In this document: piece after piece, positions 14,666 through 17,807 of the stretch
How the letters are laid out: every line of letters starts with the position of its first letter
Numbering within the stretch: the stretch's first letter is position 1
NCBI GenBank assembly: GCA_027083115.1
Contig: JALWQN010000027.1
Coordinates: 1-17,807 of the forward strand
DNA: 17,807 nucleotides
Direction of reading: 5' to 3'
Source of the DNA: Desulfurococcales archaeon
GTDB taxonomy: Archaea; Thermoproteota; Thermoprotei_A; Sulfolobales; NBVN01
Program-made: the position numbers and the translations under genes
The notes under the pieces: generated by a model
Told to the model about the DNA's origin: nothing
Database searches by the model: none
What the model saw: only the letters and a program-made list of their open reading frames with translations

Positions 14666-15772
14666 GTGTTGTGCTTGAGCATTATTCCTGAAGGAGTACT
14701 TAAGGGTAGGGTTAAGGCATTTCAGAAGAGATTGAGGGACTCAGGTATTGATGCAGCAATGATTAGGGTGCTATCCACCTTCATTTACTTCACTGGAGTT
14801 AAATGGCTGCGTCCGTCACTCATGATACCAGCTGAAGGGAACCCCGTTCTCTTTGCAGTTAAGGGGGAAGAAAAGGGGTTAAGAAGTCTGAGTTGGCTAG
14901 ACAGTATTGTGACTTACAGAGAGGGAGGCGAATTAATGGGTAAGGTTTCAGGACTAATTAGGGAGAGGAAGTACTCGACTGTAGGGCTTGAGTTCAGTCT
15001 TGAGAGGGATTCTTTCATACTTTTCTATGAGATGTTTAAGAGATTGAATCCAAGCGTTAAGGTAGTTGATATTTCGCCAATCACGCAATCAATGAGGGAG
15101 ATCAAGGACGAGTATGAGCTGGAGGCAATAAGGAGGGCCGGCAGAATAGCTGCTAAAGCAATGAGGGATGTTGAGGACATCATAAAGCCTGGGATGACTG
15201 AGGTTGAGATCGCTGCAGAAATCTATAGGGAACTCTATAGAGCGGGTTCAGAAGAGCCCTTAGTCTATGTGAATGCAGGGCCTCACCCGAGAATTCATGC
15301 TGAACCTCTACATAATGTTAAAGTCATTAAGGATTCTTTCGTGACCATAGTAGTTAGTGCAGATTATGGTAGGTACTATGCTAATATGGCTAGGACATAC
15401 TTTATTGGGGAGCCAAACGAATTAGCTAAGAAATCCATGGAATGCATGAATAAGGTCTATGAGAAGGCAATAGATTTGACGAGGCCAGGAATTAAGTTCT
15501 CGGAAGTAATGATTGAGTTAGACAAGATTTATAGGGAGTACGGAATGACTGATTTCAGGGTTTTAGGATATACTCATGGAGTCGGTTTACAGGTTGAGGA
15601 AACACCCATAACAACAATAGTTCCTAAGGACAGGTTCCTTACCCCGGAACCAGGTATGGTGCTGGCGATGGTTCATGCACCAATACTTATTGAGGGCCTA
15701 GGCCAAATTAAGCTGGAAGATACCTTCGTAGTCAATGAGGATGGAATATTGGAGAGGGTCACCGAAACCTAA
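14666..15772 (+). CDS. M24 (Xaa-Pro aminopeptidase/prolidase fold) protein with incomplete metal site
   Basis: A 368-residue two-domain protein with the creatinase-like N-terminal domain (about 15-140) and the pita-bread peptidase domain (about 150-365). Active M24 peptidases use five ligands, Asp, Asp, His, Glu, Glu. Here D233 (ADYG), H304 (YTHGVG) and E351 (KLEDT) are kept. The second Asp is N240 (YYANMART for the usual YxxDxTRT), and the first Glu of the PGMVxxxEP motif is absent (PGMVLAMVHAP, 329-339). A dinuclear metal peptidase centre is therefore unlikely. It may use one metal, or have another activity, as creatinase does without metal. The start is GTG at 14666, with TTG 14669 or 14675 possible. 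It is monocistronic or weakly linked to the aldolase gene 48 bases downstream, which has its own TATA box. Confidence 0.85.
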   Translation: MLCLSIIPEGVLKGRVKAFQKRLRDSGIDAAMIRVLSTFIYFTGVKWLRPSLMIPAEGNPVLFAVKGEEKGLRSLSWLDSIVTYREGGELMGKVSGLIRERKYSTVGLEFSLERDSFILFYEMFKRLNPSVKVVDISPITQSMREIKDEYELEAIRRAGRIAAKAMRDVEDIIKPGMTEVEIAAEIYRELYRAGSEEPLVYVNAGPHPRIHAEPLHNVKVIKDSFVTIVVSADYGRYYANMARTYFIGEPNELAKKSMECMNKVYEKAIDLTRPGIKFSEVMIELDKIYREYGMTDFRVLGYTHGVGLQVEETPITTIVPKDRFLTPEPGMVLAMVHAPILIEGLGQIKLEDTFVVNEDGILERVTET

Positions 15773-15790
15773 TCACTTAATGCATTAAAC

Positions 15791-15800
15791 ACGTATAAGT
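15791..15800 (+). promoter_or_regulatory. TATA box of the aldolase-kinase operon
   Basis: ACGTATAAGT is centred at about 15796, 25 bases before the GTG at 15821. This favours a leaderless start there over the ATG at 15830. Confidence 0.55.
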
Positions 15801-15820
15801 TTCTTAACTAAAGAATTAGG

Positions 15821-16657
15821 GTGAAAGGTATGTCCTCAACAACTTATTCGGGCGTGGGTAAAGAAACCAGGTTAAGGAGAATCCTATCGGACGGTAAGGC
15901 AGTTATATTTGCTTTCGATCACGGTGTTGAGCACGGGCCTAAAGATTTCCCGCCACAGCACGTGAATTCCGAAGCAATAATTTCTAAAGTAGTTAATGCT
16001 GGCGTAGATGCAATAATGATGCTTCCAGGTATGGCTAGATTAACCTACAGGATTTGGGGAGGTAAGGTACCTATAATAATTAAGGTCTCAAGCAAAACTA
16101 ACTTAAGGCCTGAAAATGAAAGACTACTTCAAAGCGTGTTCGGTTACGTTGAGGATGCTATTGCGTTAGGGGCTGATGCTGTCGCCGCAACCATATATTG
16201 GGGAAGTCCTTATGAGGACATAATGCTTGAGAGATGGTTTGCAGTAAGGGAGGCTGCCGAAAGTTACGGTTACCCGGCACTGCAGTTAGCGTACCCGAGA
16301 GGCCCAGAGATAAAGGACCGTTACCAAGTAGAAATAGTTAGGTATGGGGCTAGGGCAGCAGCAGAAAGCGGAGCTGACTTAATAAAGACTTACTTCACAG
16401 GAAGTAAGGAAACTTTCGCTGAAGTAGTTAAAGCGGCTTCGGGCGTACCCGTACTTATGAGTGGTGGGCCAAGGACCTCAGCACCTCTGGAGTTCTTAAG
16501 GCACGTTAAGGCAGTCATGGATGCCGGAGGTAAGGGAGTGGTTGTGGGGAGAAACGTGTTCCAGAGCAATAATCCTGAAGGAATGGTTAAAGCCATAGCT
16601 AAGATAGTTCATGAGGGTCTCAACCCTGATGAAGCAATCAAGTACTTAAGCAGATGA
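15821..16657 (+). CDS. fba: Fructose-1,6-bisphosphate aldolase, archaeal class I
   Basis: A 278-residue aldolase of the archaeal class I (DhnA-type) family. It cleaves fructose 1,6-bisphosphate to glyceraldehyde 3-phosphate and dihydroxyacetone phosphate through a Schiff base. Visible residues are D33 in FDHGVEHGP, Y158 in YPRGP and the Schiff-base lysine K189 in DLIKTYF. The 31-residue spacing from Tyr to Lys equals that of the characterised T. tenax enzyme (Y146, K177). MSGGPR (213-218) and VVGRNVFQ near the C-terminus bind the phosphates. The N-terminus is about a dozen residues longer than that enzyme. The GTG at 15821 is chosen from the TATA box. The PfkB kinase gene follows after three bases, so the two are almost certainly co-transcribed. 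Confidence 0.94.
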   Translation: MKGMSSTTYSGVGKETRLRRILSDGKAVIFAFDHGVEHGPKDFPPQHVNSEAIISKVVNAGVDAIMMLPGMARLTYRIWGGKVPIIIKVSSKTNLRPENERLLQSVFGYVEDAIALGADAVAATIYWGSPYEDIMLERWFAVREAAESYGYPALQLAYPRGPEIKDRYQVEIVRYGARAAAESGADLIKTYFTGSKETFAEVVKAASGVPVLMSGGPRTSAPLEFLRHVKAVMDAGGKGVVVGRNVFQSNNPEGMVKAIAKIVHEGLNPDEAIKYLSR

Positions 16658-16660
16658 TGT

Positions 16661-17599
16661 GTGGTTAGGTTAGTTATGGAAATAGACGTCGTTGCTGTCG
16701 GTCATGTTTTAGTGGATCTCCGATTCAGGGTTGAACGTTTCCCTAATCCGGATGAGGAAGCCAAGATACTGGAGGAAAGCAGAGGTGTTGGTGGTTCAGC
16801 AGCTAACGTAGCTATAGCTGTTAGAAGGCTTGGCCTAAGGGCTTCAGTAATAGCTAAGGTAGGCCTTGACTCATTTGCAAGGGTTGCTGTAGATAGCTTA
16901 ATGAGGGAGGGAATAGACATTTCGGGGCTTAAGGTTGAGCCCACGCACCCTACTGGTTTCTCCGTAGTTGTGAGGGATCCTGAAGGTAGAATAATTATTT
17001 ACGGATTTAAGGGAGCGTCAGAAAAGCTTGAACCTAAGGACGTGGACCCCGAACTAATAAAGAGAGCTAAGTACGTTCACATAGCTAGCTTGAGGCTTGA
17101 TACAACTCAGTACGTAGTTAAGCTATCTAAGGAGTACGGAAGGAGAACATCATGGGATCCGGGACGAGTATTAGCTACTGAAGGGATGGAGAAGCTGAAG
17201 AACGTTATTAAGGGAGTCAATATAGTGTTAGCTAACGAGAGAGAGGCTGAACTAATAACTCACTTAAGAAACTTTAAGGAAGCCGCAAAAGCAATTAAAG
17301 CAGTGGGCCCCGAGCTCGTAGTCATTAAGAGAGGCGAGAAAGGATCCTATGCGTTAAGCGATGATGGAGAATGTGAAATACCTGCTTACCCAGTACCAAA
17401 AGTGGTTGACACGACAGGTGCAGGAGACACCTTTGCTGCAGGCTTACTTACATCGCTTATAAATAATTACTCCGTAGAGAAAGCCCTCAAAAGAGCCTCC
17501 ATAATAGCTGCCCTAAAAGTAACTAAATTAGGTTCCCATGCAGCACCAACCCTAGAGGAATTAACAGCATACATTAGAAGTCACGGGATAGAAATCTAA
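16661..17599 (+). CDS. PfkB-family sugar kinase, probable 6-phosphofructokinase
   Basis: A 312-residue ribokinase/PfkB-family kinase. The N-terminal substrate-binding signature is GVGGSAANVAIAVRRLG (42-58), and the C-terminal signature DTTGAGDTFAAG (250-261) holds the catalytic base D256 and the anion hole. The nucleotide-side VIKRGEKGSYAL (221-232) is typical. Sequence alone does not separate sugar, nucleoside and phosphosugar kinases. The position three bases after fba favours phosphorylation of fructose 6-phosphate, feeding the aldolase; I recall a similar fba-PfkB pairing in Aeropyrum pernix, where the kinase is an ATP-dependent phosphofructokinase. The start is GTG at 16661; ATG 16676 is the alternative and gives a more usual N-terminus. 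A T-rich terminator follows. Confidence 0.88.
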   Translation: MVRLVMEIDVVAVGHVLVDLRFRVERFPNPDEEAKILEESRGVGGSAANVAIAVRRLGLRASVIAKVGLDSFARVAVDSLMREGIDISGLKVEPTHPTGFSVVVRDPEGRIIIYGFKGASEKLEPKDVDPELIKRAKYVHIASLRLDTTQYVVKLSKEYGRRTSWDPGRVLATEGMEKLKNVIKGVNIVLANEREAELITHLRNFKEAAKAIKAVGPELVVIKRGEKGSYALSDDGECEIPAYPVPKVVDTTGAGDTFAAGLLTSLINNYSVEKALKRASIIAALKVTKLGSHAAPTLEELTAYIRSHGIEI

Positions 17600-17631
17600 T
17601 ACAACGTAGGTTCTTCCTTCACAAAAGGTAA

Positions 17632-17645
17632 TTTTTTATTTTCAT
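17632..17645 (+). terminator. T-rich terminator after the aldolase-kinase operon
   Basis: TTTTTTATTTT begins 33 bases after the kinase stop. It is the densest T run in the window outside genes. Confidence 0.5.
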
Positions 17646-17673
17646 TATTATCTATTTTCTGATAAAAGATAAA

Positions 17674-17807
17674 ATGGTGGAGGTGTTGATCCTGCGTACT
17701 TCACTAATGAAGGCACTCAGTAAAACTGCTTCAGCAGTAATTTTATTTTTCTTGGTTATTGGCCTAATATCGGTTTTTCTGGGTCTTAGAGCTGGTTTCT
17801 TTAACTC
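17674..17807 (+). CDS. Unrecognised membrane protein, N-terminal part (runs off window)
   Basis: The frame is open from an ATG at 17674 to the window end (44 codons). In-frame GTG (17677, 17683), TTG (17686) and ATG (17707) are alternatives. The peptide has a short basic N-terminus (LRTSLMKALSK) followed by a hydrophobic helix (AVILFFLVIGLISVFLGL). This looks like the first transmembrane segment of a membrane protein; N-termini of peptide-type ABC permeases look similar, but too little is present to name it. GGAGGTG (17679-17685) is a strong Shine-Dalgarno match but lies badly for every candidate, one base before the TTG and 21 before the last ATG. Confidence 0.55.
   Translation, partial: MVEVLILRTSLMKALSKTASAVILFFLVIGLISVFLGLRAGFFN

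Noticed and set aside
14666..15772. Active Xaa-Pro dipeptidase (pepQ)
   Set aside because: Two of the five metal ligands are missing, so I give only the fold family.

Overview
The window looks like a chromosomal segment of a hyperthermophilic or thermophilic crenarchaeon (Thermoproteota), most likely of the Thermoproteales (inference). The signs are: an archaeal-type riboflavin synthase, an archaeal class I fructose-bisphosphate aldolase, a GAPN-type non-phosphorylating glyceraldehyde-3-phosphate dehydrogenase, AT-rich intergenic regions, frequent GTG/TTG starts, and several genes with a TATA box about 25-27 bases before the start codon (leaderless transcripts). I see no rRNA, tRNA, CRISPR array, insertion sequence or phage gene.

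Left part (1-3951): the 5' part of an unrecognised gene runs off the left edge on the minus strand. It is followed by a small JAMM/Mov34-type metalloprotease-like protein, a convergent atypical archaeal protein kinase, glutamate dehydrogenase and archaeal riboflavin synthase.

Central part (4011-8087): three tightly packed plus-strand genes have no obvious textbook annotation. The first (349 aa) carries, in the right order and spacing, the sequence landmarks of the FtsZ/tubulin fold, but both the GTP-binding glycine loop and the catalytic T7 aspartate appear lost. The second (722 aa) has about ten membrane helices followed by roughly 400 residues of predominantly helical, coiled-coil-like sequence. 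The third (284 aa) has a beta-rich, PH-like N-terminal region and a helical C-terminal part. I read this as a possible undescribed membrane-associated cytoskeletal or membrane-remodelling cassette, and it is the most interesting part of the window.

Right part (8103-17807): a DUF167/YggU protein, a 2-hydroxyacid dehydrogenase, GAPN, a PAP2 phosphatase, a GH77 4-alpha-glucanotransferase, a convergent GT4 glycosyltransferase, an M24 peptidase-like protein with an eroded metal site, then fructose-bisphosphate aldolase with a PfkB-family sugar kinase three bases behind it. The aldolase, kinase and GAPN fit the modified Embden-Meyerhof pathway of these archaea, with the glucanotransferase feeding it from alpha-glucans. 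The first residues of a membrane protein begin at the right edge.
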